Assembly (NCBI RefSeq): GCF_051912845.1
Contig: NZ_JBNCBU010000001.1
Location: 1,612,001-1,676,000 of the forward strand
Reading direction: 5' to 3'
DNA from: Tsuneonella sediminis
GTDB taxonomy: Bacteria > Pseudomonadota > Alphaproteobacteria > Sphingomonadales > Sphingomonadaceae
DNA: 64,000 nucleotides
Every line of letters begins with the position of its first letter. Position 1 is the first letter of the stretch. The translations under genes and the position numbers were made by a program. Below the pieces are notes generated by a model, which saw only the letters and a program-made list of their open reading frames with translations, was not told the origin of the DNA and did no database searches. This document shows, one piece after another, positions 24,303 through 33,294 of this stretch.

Positions 24303-25217
24303 TCAGCCTTCCAGCCCCTTGCGCCGGAACAGCGCCGCGACCCGGCGGTGGTTGACCGCGACCAGTTCGAAGCCATTGGCGAGCAGGTAGTTGGTCACCT
24401 CTGGCAAGGTGCTCGTCTGCTCCTTGCCGCGCTCGGCCCCGAGGTCGGCGGTGATGTAGTCGATGCGGTCGAACAGACCCGCCGCACCGGCGATCGCTTC
24501 GGGTTCGGCCCCTTCAGCCTCGAGCTTGAACAGGCGGATGCGCGGGTAATCGACGAGCGTGTCGAGCCGCCGCGTCGGCACGCGGGTGACGCTGTCGTAG
24601 CTCGGCGGCTCGATCAGCGAGGAATCGGCGCCGTTCGACGAGACGTAGAAGGTCAGTTCGCCGTCGCTGTCCCACAGGCCGACGTTGATCGCGCGCGACG
24701 GCGCGACGTTGCGTTCGCACACCGCGAATTCGCCCGGTCCCGGTTCGATCGCGACATATTCGACGTCGGCCCCGATGTGCCGGAAATAGAGCTTGAGGTC
24801 GCCGACGTTTGCGCCGCAGTCTATCACGACGTCGCCGTCGGAGAACGCGACCAGTGGCAGTAGGTAATCCTCGCCCAGCTGCTTCGCACGGGCCTCGATG
24901 CCGCGGGCATAGTTGAGCGCCCGGCGCTGCGGATAAGCCTCGACCGTGTGCCCGCCCGAGGACACCGTGGCGCGCCCTTGCGCTGGGTCGAACTCGGTGC
25001 GCACGTCGACCCCGCGCAGCCGCGCGCCGGTGTTGTAGAGCGCGGTGAAGCGCTTGCCCCCGGTGCGCACCAGCACGCGCTGCCAGATGCCGTCACCCAG
25101 TTCGCGGTGAAAGCGGGCCCAGTCGCGGGCCTGGTCCCTGATGAACCCGCCGAGAGATTTCTTCGTCGGGCTTCCGGATGCGGCTTCGTCATTATAGGCC
25201 AATTGGTGTGTCCTCAT
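24303..25217 (-). CDS. FkbM-family methyltransferase
   Basis: A 304-residue SAM-dependent O-methyltransferase. The FkbM domain (about 130-300) shows VVIDCGANVGDLKLYFRHIG, EPGPGEFAVCERNV and the typical ending LFKLEAEGAEPEAIAGAAGL. The first 120 residues are a separate basic segment of unknown role. It is the last gene of the long leftward unit; its ATG overlaps the previous stop (ATGA). Methylation of a sugar hydroxyl in the finished repeat is the likely role. Confidence 0.87.
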   Translation of the reverse strand: MRTHQLAYNDEAASGSPTKKSLGGFIRDQARDWARFHRELGDGIWQRVLVRTGGKRFTALYNTGARLRGVDVRTEFDPAQGRATVSSGGHTVEAYPQRRALNYARGIEARAKQLGEDYLLPLVAFSDGDVVIDCGANVGDLKLYFRHIGADVEYVAIEPGPGEFAVCERNVAPSRAINVGLWDSDGELTFYVSSNGADSSLIEPPSYDSVTRVPTRRLDTLVDYPRIRLFKLEAEGAEPEAIAGAAGLFDRIDYITADLGAERGKEQTSTLPEVTNYLLANGFELVAVNHRRVAALFRRKGLEG

Positions 25218-26293
25218 GCGGTCTGGGCGGGCGCTATAGTGGGCGTCGAGGGCTGCTGCCAATCCGGATCGCCCTGCATCAATCTCAGCAGCTGATCGAC
25301 GAAACGGTCGAGCGACAGGTAGTAACGTTGCTCGTGCTCGAGGGGACCGGGCCGCGGGGCGGTCAGGTCGAGCGCGGCAAGGTCGTCGATCCGGTCGATC
25401 ACCACCACCCGGTCGGCAAAGGCAGGAGGGAGCATCTCGCCCGCGAGACGATTGAACGTGACCAGCCGCGCGCCCGCCGTCAGCGCCTCGTAGGTCCGCG
25501 CGGTGAGCCCTGCCTGCCCGGGGTGCGGGATGTCCAGCACCGCCCGGCTTTCGCGCGCGAGACGGGCGACCTGTTGCTTGGGGAACGGCACATCGCGAAC
25601 CAGCGGCAGCACGCGCAGCCCTGCGGGCTGTAGGAGCGATTTCAGGAAAAACAGCACGCGCGAATGGTAGTAAAGCAGCAGGCCCAGGCGGAGACCCCTC
25701 GCCCACGACGCCGACAACAGGCGCGCCACGATCGCCACGCGCAGCGAGTGCATCGTCCCGCAGAACGACAGGTCGTAGCGCGTCTCGACCGGCTGCCCGT
25801 CGTCGAACAGCGGCTCGGCAAACAGCGGGACGTAGGCCATGTCGTAGGCCTTCGCGTCGTTCGGATCGAACGTGGCACGCGTGGCAAGCAGGTCGAGGTA
25901 ATCGCGGAAGCGACCCTTGTTGGCACTGCCATCCCACATGTAGAGATGAACCCGCACCCCCGCCGCCGAAAGCCTGGCGACCGTTGCCCGGTCGACCACC
26001 TCTACCCCGACGAGCAGCACGTCCGGGTACCCGGCTGCGATGATCCGGTCCGCGAGGTCAGAAAGATAGCGCGACTGCGCCGAATTGGCCCCGACCCCGA
26101 GGCCGAGGCGGTAGGCGATCTTGCTGCGCTTGCGGTTCGACCGCTTCTCGTCGAAATCGGCGACCTCGATCCCGCGCCGCGCGAATTCTGCGGCGATGGT
26201 CTGGGTGTACGAGAAGAAGGTCGGCCCGATCACCGCGAGCCGCCTCACCCCGGTTGGTGGCGCCTCGTCGTGGGGGCGGGCGGCGGTGGTCAA
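25214..26293 (-). CDS. CgeB-like glycosyltransferase
   Basis: A 359-residue GT-B-type protein. Recognised stretches are the N-terminal LAVIGPTFFSYTQTIAAEF, VHLYMWDGSANK, the ATFDPNDAKAYDMAYVPLF region and the donor-site AVLDIPHPGQAGLTARTYEA with ALTAGARLVTFN, as in CgeB-like transferases of surface polysaccharide loci. The start is probably TTG at 26293, overlapping the preceding stop as TTGA; GTG at 26248 is an alternative. The sugar donor is unknown. Confidence 0.8.
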   Translation of the reverse strand: MTTAARPHDEAPPTGVRRLAVIGPTFFSYTQTIAAEFARRGIEVADFDEKRSNRKRSKIAYRLGLGVGANSAQSRYLSDLADRIIAAGYPDVLLVGVEVVDRATVARLSAAGVRVHLYMWDGSANKGRFRDYLDLLATRATFDPNDAKAYDMAYVPLFAEPLFDDGQPVETRYDLSFCGTMHSLRVAIVARLLSASWARGLRLGLLLYYHSRVLFFLKSLLQPAGLRVLPLVRDVPFPKQQVARLARESRAVLDIPHPGQAGLTARTYEALTAGARLVTFNRLAGEMLPPAFADRVVVIDRIDDLAALDLTAPRPGPLEHEQRYYLSLDRFVDQLLRLMQGDPDWQQPSTPTIAPAQTA

Positions 26294-27402
26294 TTGGCAA
26301 GCCCCTTGCGGCGCAGCTCTTCGGTCGCCGCGTCGAGCCGATCCTCGTACTCGGGCTGTCCTGCCGCCCACTCGCAGAACCGCGCCAGCCCGCTCGCAAG
26401 GCCGATTTTCGGTTCATAGCAAAGATGCTCGCGCGCGGCCGAGATGTCCGCAAAGTTGTGGCGGATGTCGCCGACGCGGAACTGCCCGGTCACGGTGATC
26501 TCGGGCGCCAGCCCGGCTGCGCGCGACAGCTCGTGCGCCAGGTCGATCACCGGGGTCGCGACGCCCGCACCGACGTTGCAGACTGTTCCCGCCGGGACCT
26601 TCGGGTCGAGCGCGGCGACGAGCGCATCGACCACGTCGTCGACGTGGACGAAGTCTCGGGTTTCCCTGCCGTCCTCGTAGATCGGCAAGCCCTTGCCCTG
26701 GCGGGCCCGGTTGAAGAAGATCGAGATGATCCCGGTGTAGGGGTTCTGCAGCGACTGCCCTTCGCCGTAGACGTTCTGGAAGCGCAGGATCACCGGTTCG
26801 ATGCCCAGGGCCTCGCCCGCGGCACGCAGCAGCAGTTCCTGCGAGGCCTTGGTCGCGGCGTAGATCGACCCCGGCGCGAATGGCAGATTTTCCGGCGTGG
26901 CGATGGCCTTCAGTTCTCGGCCCTGCGCGTCGCGCGGCTCCCAGCGTCCGGCATCCATGTCCTCGCGGGTACGCGGCGCGGGCTGGACGAGCGCCCCGTC
27001 GGCGTCCCGGTAGGCGCCTTCGCCGTAGACGCTGCGGCTCGACGACAGGACTACTCGGCGCGGACGCCGGGCGGCCTTCGCGATCCCTTCCAGGAGCGCG
27101 GCGGTGCCGCCCTCGTTAACGTCGACGTAGCGGCGCACCTCGTACATCGATTGCGCGGTGCCGGTCTCGGCGGCGAGGTGGAACACCGCGTCACACCCGT
27201 CGATCAGGTCCGCCCGGTCGGCCAGGTCGCGCACGTCGACGCGGTGGAATTCGGCCCCGGCGGGCACATCGGGCACGGGATTCGCGCCATGGATCTGCTC
27301 GGACAGGTTGTCGACGATAGACACCGCGTGCCCGTCGGCGAGCAGTCGCCGCGCGAGCTTGCCGCCAATGAACCCCATCCCGCCGGTAATCAGAACCTTC
27401 AC
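26290..27402 (-). CDS. NAD-dependent epimerase, dTDP-L-rhamnose 4-epimerase-like
   Basis: A 370-residue extended SDR with VLITGGMGFIGGKLARRLL, HLAAETGTAQSMYEV, SSSRSVYGEGAYRDADG and YAATKASQE. Between them is an insert containing MDAGRWEPRDAQGREL and TPENLP that is, as I recall it, characteristic of the dTDP-L-rhamnose 4-epimerase type rather than GalE; NVYGEGQSLQNPYTGIISIF follows. It would give dTDP-6-deoxy-L-talose if dTDP-L-rhamnose is its substrate, matching rfbCBA at 11118-13693. Start GTG at 27402, overlapping the previous stop (GTGA). Other UDP/dTDP-sugar epimerisations cannot be excluded. Confidence 0.82.
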   Translation of the reverse strand: MKVLITGGMGFIGGKLARRLLADGHAVSIVDNLSEQIHGANPVPDVPAGAEFHRVDVRDLADRADLIDGCDAVFHLAAETGTAQSMYEVRRYVDVNEGGTAALLEGIAKAARRPRRVVLSSSRSVYGEGAYRDADGALVQPAPRTREDMDAGRWEPRDAQGRELKAIATPENLPFAPGSIYAATKASQELLLRAAGEALGIEPVILRFQNVYGEGQSLQNPYTGIISIFFNRARQGKGLPIYEDGRETRDFVHVDDVVDALVAALDPKVPAGTVCNVGAGVATPVIDLAHELSRAAGLAPEITVTGQFRVGDIRHNFADISAAREHLCYEPKIGLASGLARFCEWAAGQPEYEDRLDAATEELRRKGLAN

Positions 27403-28559
27403 GCGTCGATATCCTTCCTGTCTTGGTCGGAGCGTTCCGCGGCTTGCGCCAGGAAACCGAACGTCTGCGTTGCGCAGCGCTCCCATGAATAGTGTCCCGC
27501 CCTCGCCAGCCCGCGCGCGGCCCTCTGGCGCATGGCCTCCGGGTCGAGCAACGCGCGGCGGATCGCATCGGCTATCGACTCCGGTCGGGTCGGGTCGAAC
27601 AACAGCGCTGCATCGCCCACCACCTCGGGCATCGGCGGCGCGTCCGCGCTGACAATCGGAATGCCGCAGCTCATCGCTTCGATCAGGATGTTGGGCAGGT
27701 TCTCGCAGCTCGACGCGAAGACCAGGAGATCGCTGTCCGCGTAGAGCTGCGGCAGCGCGGCGTTGTCCACTTCGCCCAGGTAGCGCACGAACGCACCTTC
27801 GGGGTCCAGCCGGGCACGCGCCGCCTCGAACCGTGCCATGTAGGCGGCATTTGCCGGACCGGAGAGATCGATCGTCAGGCCGGGGAACTCGCCGCGCAGC
27901 GCGGCCACCGCCTCGATTACCTCTATCTGGTGCTTGTAGGGTTCGAACCGGCTCGGGTAGACAAGCCGGATGGGACCGTCCGGCCGCACTTGGCGCGTGC
28001 GGTCGGCGGGCACGAAGCGCTCGCGGTTGACCCCGTGCGCGATCACCGCGGTGCGCCTTGGCCTGCCACGCATGTAGGGCTCGATCGCCTCGCGCGCGCC
28101 GTCGGTGAGGAAAATCATCGCATCCGCCCTGGCGAACGTGCGCGCATTGAGGCGGTGGAGCACGCGCAACCGCATCCGTTCGGCGCTGCCTTCGGGGTAG
28201 AGCGACCACAGGTCCTTACGGAACGGCATCATGTTGCGGCTGATCGTGGCGTAGGGCCGGAACTGTCCGAACGCGATGCCGCCGGGCGCGTACAGGATGT
28301 CGCACCCTGCCTCGCGTGCGAGTCGCGGCAGCGCGCCGAAGGCGCAGCGCACGCGGCTGAGCAATCCCCCCGCCAGCGCATCGAGCGGATGCTTCACGAC
28401 GAACGGGCGATCGGGAAAATTGGCCAGGTTGCCGGGCGAGCCGAACAGGTGCACGCGCTCGAACCCGTCGCGCCCGGGGTCCGCGGCCGAGAGGAGGTTG
28501 CGGATATAGTTCACCCCTCCCCCGTCGCGGATGTTGTGGAGGTCGATCCCGATGTTCAC
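27399..28559 (-). CDS. Glycosyltransferase family 4 protein
   Basis: A 386-residue retaining GT-B transferase. The N-terminal domain starts GIDLHNIRDGGGVNYIRNLL; the C-terminal donor domain has LVYPSRFEPYKHQIEVIEAV, VRYLGEVDNAALPQLYADSD and the family E-x7-E stretch ENLPNILIEAMSCGIPIVSA. The nucleotide-sugar is unknown. Start GTG at 28559, overlapping the acyltransferase stop (GTGA). Confidence 0.9.
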   Translation of the reverse strand: MNIGIDLHNIRDGGGVNYIRNLLSAADPGRDGFERVHLFGSPGNLANFPDRPFVVKHPLDALAGGLLSRVRCAFGALPRLAREAGCDILYAPGGIAFGQFRPYATISRNMMPFRKDLWSLYPEGSAERMRLRVLHRLNARTFARADAMIFLTDGAREAIEPYMRGRPRRTAVIAHGVNRERFVPADRTRQVRPDGPIRLVYPSRFEPYKHQIEVIEAVAALRGEFPGLTIDLSGPANAAYMARFEAARARLDPEGAFVRYLGEVDNAALPQLYADSDLLVFASSCENLPNILIEAMSCGIPIVSADAPPMPEVVGDAALLFDPTRPESIADAIRRALLDPEAMRQRAARGLARAGHYSWERCATQTFGFLAQAAERSDQDRKDIDA

Positions 28560-29629
28560 TTGCGGCCTCCGAGTGCCAGCGCAGGCTTTTCCACCAGATG
28601 CCAGCTGCCCAGCGCGTAGAGGGCGGCAAGGGCGACCACCAACCCGACATAGGCCGGCACCGGCAGGGCCGCCGCGATCCCCGCGGCCACCAGAAGCTGG
28701 ACGATCGGGAAATGCGCCAGGTAGATGCCGTACGACAGGTCGCGTCCGCCGAACGGCTCGCGCATGGCGGGAAGGTGGGTCAACACGCCGATCACACTCA
28801 CCAGTACCAGCGCCTGCACCGCCTCGCGCGGCTGGCCGGCAAGGACCAGCAGCGCGATCATCAGCATGACGAGCCCGGCCAGCGCGCCGCGTCCGATCGT
28901 GCCCTGCGTTGCGGCGAACAGCCCCACGCCCAGCGCAAAGTAGTGCAGCTGCCCCGGCAGCTGGAACTTGTATGACAAGGCCACCTCATGGCCCGTCTGT
29001 TCGCCCAGCCAGAGCAGCGCCGGCCACCACAACGCACCCGCCACGATCAGCGCCGCCGCCAGCGTCGCGAACCCGATGCGCCGTCCGATCCAGAACAGCG
29101 CCGGCACACAGGCGTAGAACATGATCTCGACCTTGATCGACCACAGCGCTCCGTTGATCGCCGGGTGCGGGTTGCCCGCGAAGACCCCCTCGATCGTCGG
29201 CTGGAGGAAATTCAGCGTGGAGAGATTGGCCGCGAGGTAGCGCGGCAACTGCCCCCACGCGATCGCGGTATCGCGCAGGTGCGCCTGCAGCAGCGCGAGC
29301 AGGAGGAAGAACAGAACGGCGACGAGGTACCCGGGGTAGATCCGTGCCGCGCGCCGGCGCCAGAAGGTGCCCCAGCGCTCGATCCGCGAGAAACTGCCGA
29401 AGACGAGCATGCCCGACAGGATGAAGAAGCCTTGCACCGCGGCTTCGGAATTCAGGATCGTGCGGATCAGCCGGAATCCGTCAGGTTCGAGCAGCAGCAG
29501 CGAATGCGACAGCATCACCGAAGCGGCGAACAGCAACCGCAGATGGCTTACGTTATTGAAGCGCACGCCGCGTGCCGCGCCGGGCCCCGGTGCCGTGCGG
29601 CCGGCGTCGATGGCGGATTCGATCGTCAC
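28556..29629 (-). CDS. Acyltransferase family 3 membrane protein
   Basis: A 357-residue integral membrane O-acyltransferase with about ten spans and no SGNH domain, unlike the one at 13721. Key parts are HLRLLFAASVMLSHSLLL (catalytic His), AAVQGFFILSGMLVFGSF, RRRAARIYPGYLVAVLFF and GALWSIKVEIMFYACVPAL. The start is taken as GTG at 29629, which begins VTIESAIDAG; it lies 32 bases after the preceding stop. Expected to acetylate or acylate a sugar of the polymer. Confidence 0.9.
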   Translation of the reverse strand: MTIESAIDAGRTAPGPGAARGVRFNNVSHLRLLFAASVMLSHSLLLLEPDGFRLIRTILNSEAAVQGFFILSGMLVFGSFSRIERWGTFWRRRAARIYPGYLVAVLFFLLLALLQAHLRDTAIAWGQLPRYLAANLSTLNFLQPTIEGVFAGNPHPAINGALWSIKVEIMFYACVPALFWIGRRIGFATLAAALIVAGALWWPALLWLGEQTGHEVALSYKFQLPGQLHYFALGVGLFAATQGTIGRGALAGLVMLMIALLVLAGQPREAVQALVLVSVIGVLTHLPAMREPFGGRDLSYGIYLAHFPIVQLLVAAGIAAALPVPAYVGLVVALAALYALGSWHLVEKPALALGGRK

Positions 29630-29660
29630 GGGAACCGGTGCTGCCTGCTGCCTGATGCGG

Positions 29661-30968
29661 TCATGCGCGCGGGCGCGGCGCAGACCGGCCCTGCGGTGGG
29701 CGCACGCCGGTCCGTGCCGCCGGGAGCCTGCGGGCGAGTTCCTTGCCGCGCTGCTGGACGAACAGGTCCGCGGCAATCGCGAGGATCAGCATGTACCACG
29801 TCACCGGTTCGAAGATGATGTCGGTCCCGATCGAGAAGATCACCGCCCGCATCGCGACCGCCCCGAACATCAGGCCGACAAGGCGCCCGGTCATCGCGAA
29901 GCGCAGGTAGAGCATCACCGCGGCACCGGTCAGGAACGGAACGATGAAGAACCCCGGCCAGCGGAAATCGATCCACGCGTTGTTGAGGTAGGTCGCCGCG
30001 TTCACGCCTTCGAAATAGCGCCCCGAATCGAAGATCTCGCGGTCGACCAGGTTCCACAGGATCGTGCGGATCAGGTACGCGCCGAGGGTGGGTCCCTCCG
30101 ATGGCAGGTAGCCCTCGATCGTCACCGACAGGTTCTTGATCGCTGTCGCGCCGCTGTAGATGTAGAACTGCTCGAGAAACGGGCTCGATGCCGTCGTCAA
30201 GGTCGATGCCGTGATGCCCCGCGCGGTGTTGGTGAGGGCCAGCACCACCAGCGACCCGACGCCCATGAACACCAGCAGGATCTGGGTTACCGCCTTGCGC
30301 AGCAGCAGTTCGTAGAACGCGCGCGGGTAGAGCGCGCTCACGAAAATCGCCGCCGTCAGCATCCACACGATCGCGCTTTTCTGCAGCGTGCCGCTGTAGA
30401 GGACGAGCGCGAACAGCAGCGGCAGTGCGTAGATCCATTTCCGCTTCTGCAGGAACAGCGCGAAGAACCCGATTGCGCCGATATCCATCAGCAGATTGAG
30501 GAAGCTGATCGGGCCGAGGTGAAGGGCCAGCCGGCTCTCGGCCACCTGCTGTTCGTCCATATAGGCCATGTCGAGCAGGCCCGACGTCAGGTACCCGTAG
30601 ATGAAGATGGCCGCGCCGAGCGCGTAGAGAGCGAGAAGACGCAAGGGGTCGATCGTCAGCGTCCGCCGCGACGCGTCGCGCTGGAACACGCGCTGCTGGG
30701 TCAGCGCCTTGATCGTCGCGCACCCGGCCCAGAAGCCGATAAACGCGATCGCCATCGCCAGGTAGACGAGCCAGCTGAACGGGCGATTCTGGTGGATGTA
30801 GATGGCCGAGACGAAGAACTGCGGGAAGTTGATCATCACCAGTGCCGGGATCCAGGCGAAAATGCCGATCACCACCGGGTTCAGGTAATTGGGCCACCAG
30901 CGCCACGCGAGCCGCGCCAGCGCGAGGCAGAAGATCACCGTGACGAACGAGACGAGTCCCGCGATCAT
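29661..30968 (-). CDS. Wzy-like repeat-unit polymerase (O-antigen polymerase family)
   Basis: A 435-residue inner-membrane protein with about ten to twelve spans and a large periplasmic loop (about residues 255-335, SSPFLEQFYIYSGATAIKNL to FEGVNAATYLNNAWIDFRWP). The topology and the loop with conserved-looking Tyr/Trp/Arg fit oligosaccharide repeat-unit polymerases, which join lipid-linked repeats in the periplasm. Sequence identity in this family is always low, so the call is by topology and place between glycosyltransferases. ATG overlaps the previous stop. Confidence 0.8.
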   Translation of the reverse strand: MIAGLVSFVTVIFCLALARLAWRWWPNYLNPVVIGIFAWIPALVMINFPQFFVSAIYIHQNRPFSWLVYLAMAIAFIGFWAGCATIKALTQQRVFQRDASRRTLTIDPLRLLALYALGAAIFIYGYLTSGLLDMAYMDEQQVAESRLALHLGPISFLNLLMDIGAIGFFALFLQKRKWIYALPLLFALVLYSGTLQKSAIVWMLTAAIFVSALYPRAFYELLLRKAVTQILLVFMGVGSLVVLALTNTARGITASTLTTASSPFLEQFYIYSGATAIKNLSVTIEGYLPSEGPTLGAYLIRTILWNLVDREIFDSGRYFEGVNAATYLNNAWIDFRWPGFFIVPFLTGAAVMLYLRFAMTGRLVGLMFGAVAMRAVIFSIGTDIIFEPVTWYMLILAIAADLFVQQRGKELARRLPAARTGVRPPQGRSAPRPRA

Positions 30969-32020
30969 GCCGCGCCCTCTTCGATGAGCCGGGCGAGCTG
31001 GGTGCGATAGCGTTCGTACGACAGCTGGTCTTGCGCGAATGCGATCGACGCCTGCGACATGCGTTTCCGTTCTTCCCCGTCTGCGATGGCGGTCCGGAGC
31101 GCCTGCTCCCAGTGCGCGTCATCGGCCACAGCGAAGCCGACCCGCGATTCCTGCATGGCGTCATGCGCGATTCCGCTCTTCGTCGCAAGGAACGGGACGC
31201 CCGATGCCATGTAGATGAACAGCTTGCCCGCGCCCCGCCACCGCGCATCTTCGGTCGGCTCGAGACGGAACAGCGCAAGGTCGAACGAGGGAACCTGGGT
31301 GAACTCGCCGCCTTCGGTCCAGTCGATCAGGGTGAGCCTCGCATGCTCGACCGTCTCGGGGACCGCCTTGACGCCGATCAGCGCGATCTCGATCGGCACC
31401 TCGGCGGCGATCCTGTCGATGATGGGGATCAGCGGGGCGATGAAGCGATAGGTGCCGGGACTGCCGGTCCAGCCGATGCGCAGCCCGGACTGGCCGGCGC
31501 CCTGCGCGCGTGACCGCGCCTGGTCCCGGCCTTGCGCGTAACGCACGGCATCGACCGGTCCGTACTGGTGGGCAATCCGGCGCGCCCGTCCCGAAAGTCT
31601 CGCCTCGTATCGCCGGTTCTCGACCATCACGACGTCGGCGCCGCGCACCATCCGGTCGAATGCCAGCGCCCGCAGCCGCGCCAGGGCCCCTCGTCCGGCG
31701 TGGATCCGGTCCACCGGGTCGGAGAAGTCGAATATGAGGCGGCGGCGCTTGCCCAGGTTGCGCAAGGGGACGAGCGGCCAGAGCAGCAGCGTTTCCTGGA
31801 TGACGATCGCGTCGGCACGGAAGAACGCGGCAATCCAGCGCGGCAACCGCGCGATGATGCGCCCCGCAAGTCCGGCACGGGTCAGTTCGCTCATCCGCGG
31901 GGTCAGGCTGTCGCACTCGACCGCGTGGCCCTGCCCACGCAGCCAGTCGAGGTGGTCCCATACCCTCAACCGCGAACTCGCGCGGTCCCGGGCACCGATG
32001 GCGAACAGAAAGAGCCTCAC
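30965..32020 (-). CDS. Glycosyltransferase, GT-B type
   Basis: A 351-residue protein with DRASSRLRVWDHLDWLRGQG at the N-terminus and a donor domain showing LRIGWTGSPGTYRFIAPLIP, FDLALFRLEPTEDARWRGAG and KLFIYMASGVPFLATKSGIA, close to family 1/4 transferases. Start GTG at 32020 within the flippase stop (GTGA). Its donor is unknown; by position it follows the flippase and precedes the polymerase. Confidence 0.85.
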   Translation of the reverse strand: MRLFLFAIGARDRASSRLRVWDHLDWLRGQGHAVECDSLTPRMSELTRAGLAGRIIARLPRWIAAFFRADAIVIQETLLLWPLVPLRNLGKRRRLIFDFSDPVDRIHAGRGALARLRALAFDRMVRGADVVMVENRRYEARLSGRARRIAHQYGPVDAVRYAQGRDQARSRAQGAGQSGLRIGWTGSPGTYRFIAPLIPIIDRIAAEVPIEIALIGVKAVPETVEHARLTLIDWTEGGEFTQVPSFDLALFRLEPTEDARWRGAGKLFIYMASGVPFLATKSGIAHDAMQESRVGFAVADDAHWEQALRTAIADGEERKRMSQASIAFAQDQLSYERYRTQLARLIEEGAA

Positions 32021-33294
32021 GCCGCGCCGGCCCCCACCGGGGCGTGCGGCGGCGATCCCTGTTCCGAACGGAAAAGGGTCATCGCGGCCCGTTCGAGCAG
32101 GGCCCAGCGCAGCACGTTGGCCGCAGTCAGGCCGGCAAGGAACACCCAGATCGACGGCACGACGAAGAGTGCGCAGCTGAACAGGCCCAGCGCCGCGGCC
32201 GAGAGCAGATAGATCGCGTTTATCCGTGCGTGCCGGCCCGCGAGCGAAAGGACGATGAAGGCGCCCTGGAGCATGATCTGCGGCAGCATCGCCACGAACG
32301 AGACCGCCATGATCAGCTGGAACTCGCCCATCCCCACGTCAGGCTTCCACCATGCGTAGAGGGCGGCGAAAGCGGCCGCGAAGGGATAGGTCGCCAGCGA
32401 GCCCCGCAGCCCGCGCAGACGCAGCCGCCGGAGCAGGTCGCGGCGATGACCGGGCGCGGAGGCCGACGCGATCGAGTCCGAACCCTGCTGGAAGGCCACG
32501 TTGCTGAACGCGGTCGCCATGCCCTGGGCGGACTTGGTCAGACGATAGAGCGCGACCGGGGCCGGAGGGACGAAGATGGCCAGGATTGTCGTTTCGATCG
32601 ACGTTGCACCGTTTTTGACGAAGTTGACCGCCTGCCCGCTGACCGCGAATCGAACGACGCGTCCCCAATCGGTCGGTCCCGTCGTCGTGGCGCCCGGATC
32701 GCGAGCGGCCAGCGCGCCGACCACGAGAATCAGCGAGCGGCCGGCCAGCGGCACGGCTCCGACGACCAGGAAATCGCCAAGCGATCCGTGCGTGCCGAGC
32801 GCCAGCCAGACGAGCGCCAGCGCCCAGAGGACGAGCATGAGTCCGTTGGCGGCGTGAATCGTGCGCAGCCGCTCGAGCCGCCTCAGCTTGGCGATCGACG
32901 CCTGCTGGAAGATGACTGTCGCCGAAAGGGCCAGGAACAGCGCCGCCACGGCCCGACTGGGAAAAGTGTCGGACGCCACCAGGAAGATCACCGCGCTTCC
33001 GGCGGCAAGGCAAAGCGCGAGCGCGGCGACTTCCATCGTGAATGCCGCCCGCCAGGCATGCCCTATCGAATATCCGTGCGTGCCCGACAGGAAGAACACC
33101 ATGTCGTGCGTGCGCAGGGTGAACAGGGCGACCACGAGGAGGATCGCCGCCTGCGCGGTCATCAGGACGCCGTAGTCGCTCACGCTCACGATGAACGCGA
33201 TCGCCAGCCAGTACAGGCTCGACGCGCCGAAGTTCGCGATTGCCATGAGCGATTCGAAGCGGCGGGTGACATAAAGGGCGCTAGCGCGCAGCAT
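32017..33294 (-). CDS. Wzx-like polysaccharide flippase (MOP superfamily), first copy
   Basis: A 425-residue protein with 12 likely spans, typical of Wzx flippases that turn undecaprenyl-linked repeats across the inner membrane. Pairs of spans carry few motifs, as usual; the central TTILAIFVPPAPVALYRLTK and NVAFQQGSDSI match flippase loops. The ATG at 33294 lies 14 bases inside the end of the 2-hydroxyacid dehydrogenase gene. A second flippase is at 47381. Confidence 0.85.
   Translation of the reverse strand: MLRASALYVTRRFESLMAIANFGASSLYWLAIAFIVSVSDYGVLMTAQAAILLVVALFTLRTHDMVFFLSGTHGYSIGHAWRAAFTMEVAALALCLAAGSAVIFLVASDTFPSRAVAALFLALSATVIFQQASIAKLRRLERLRTIHAANGLMLVLWALALVWLALGTHGSLGDFLVVGAVPLAGRSLILVVGALAARDPGATTTGPTDWGRVVRFAVSGQAVNFVKNGATSIETTILAIFVPPAPVALYRLTKSAQGMATAFSNVAFQQGSDSIASASAPGHRRDLLRRLRLRGLRGSLATYPFAAAFAALYAWWKPDVGMGEFQLIMAVSFVAMLPQIMLQGAFIVLSLAGRHARINAIYLLSAAALGLFSCALFVVPSIWVFLAGLTAANVLRWALLERAAMTLFRSEQGSPPHAPVGAGAA

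Noticed and set aside
27940..27965. tRNA T-loop-like GGTTCGAACC
   Set aside because: Lies within a glycosyltransferase gene in frame; no tRNA cloverleaf around it.
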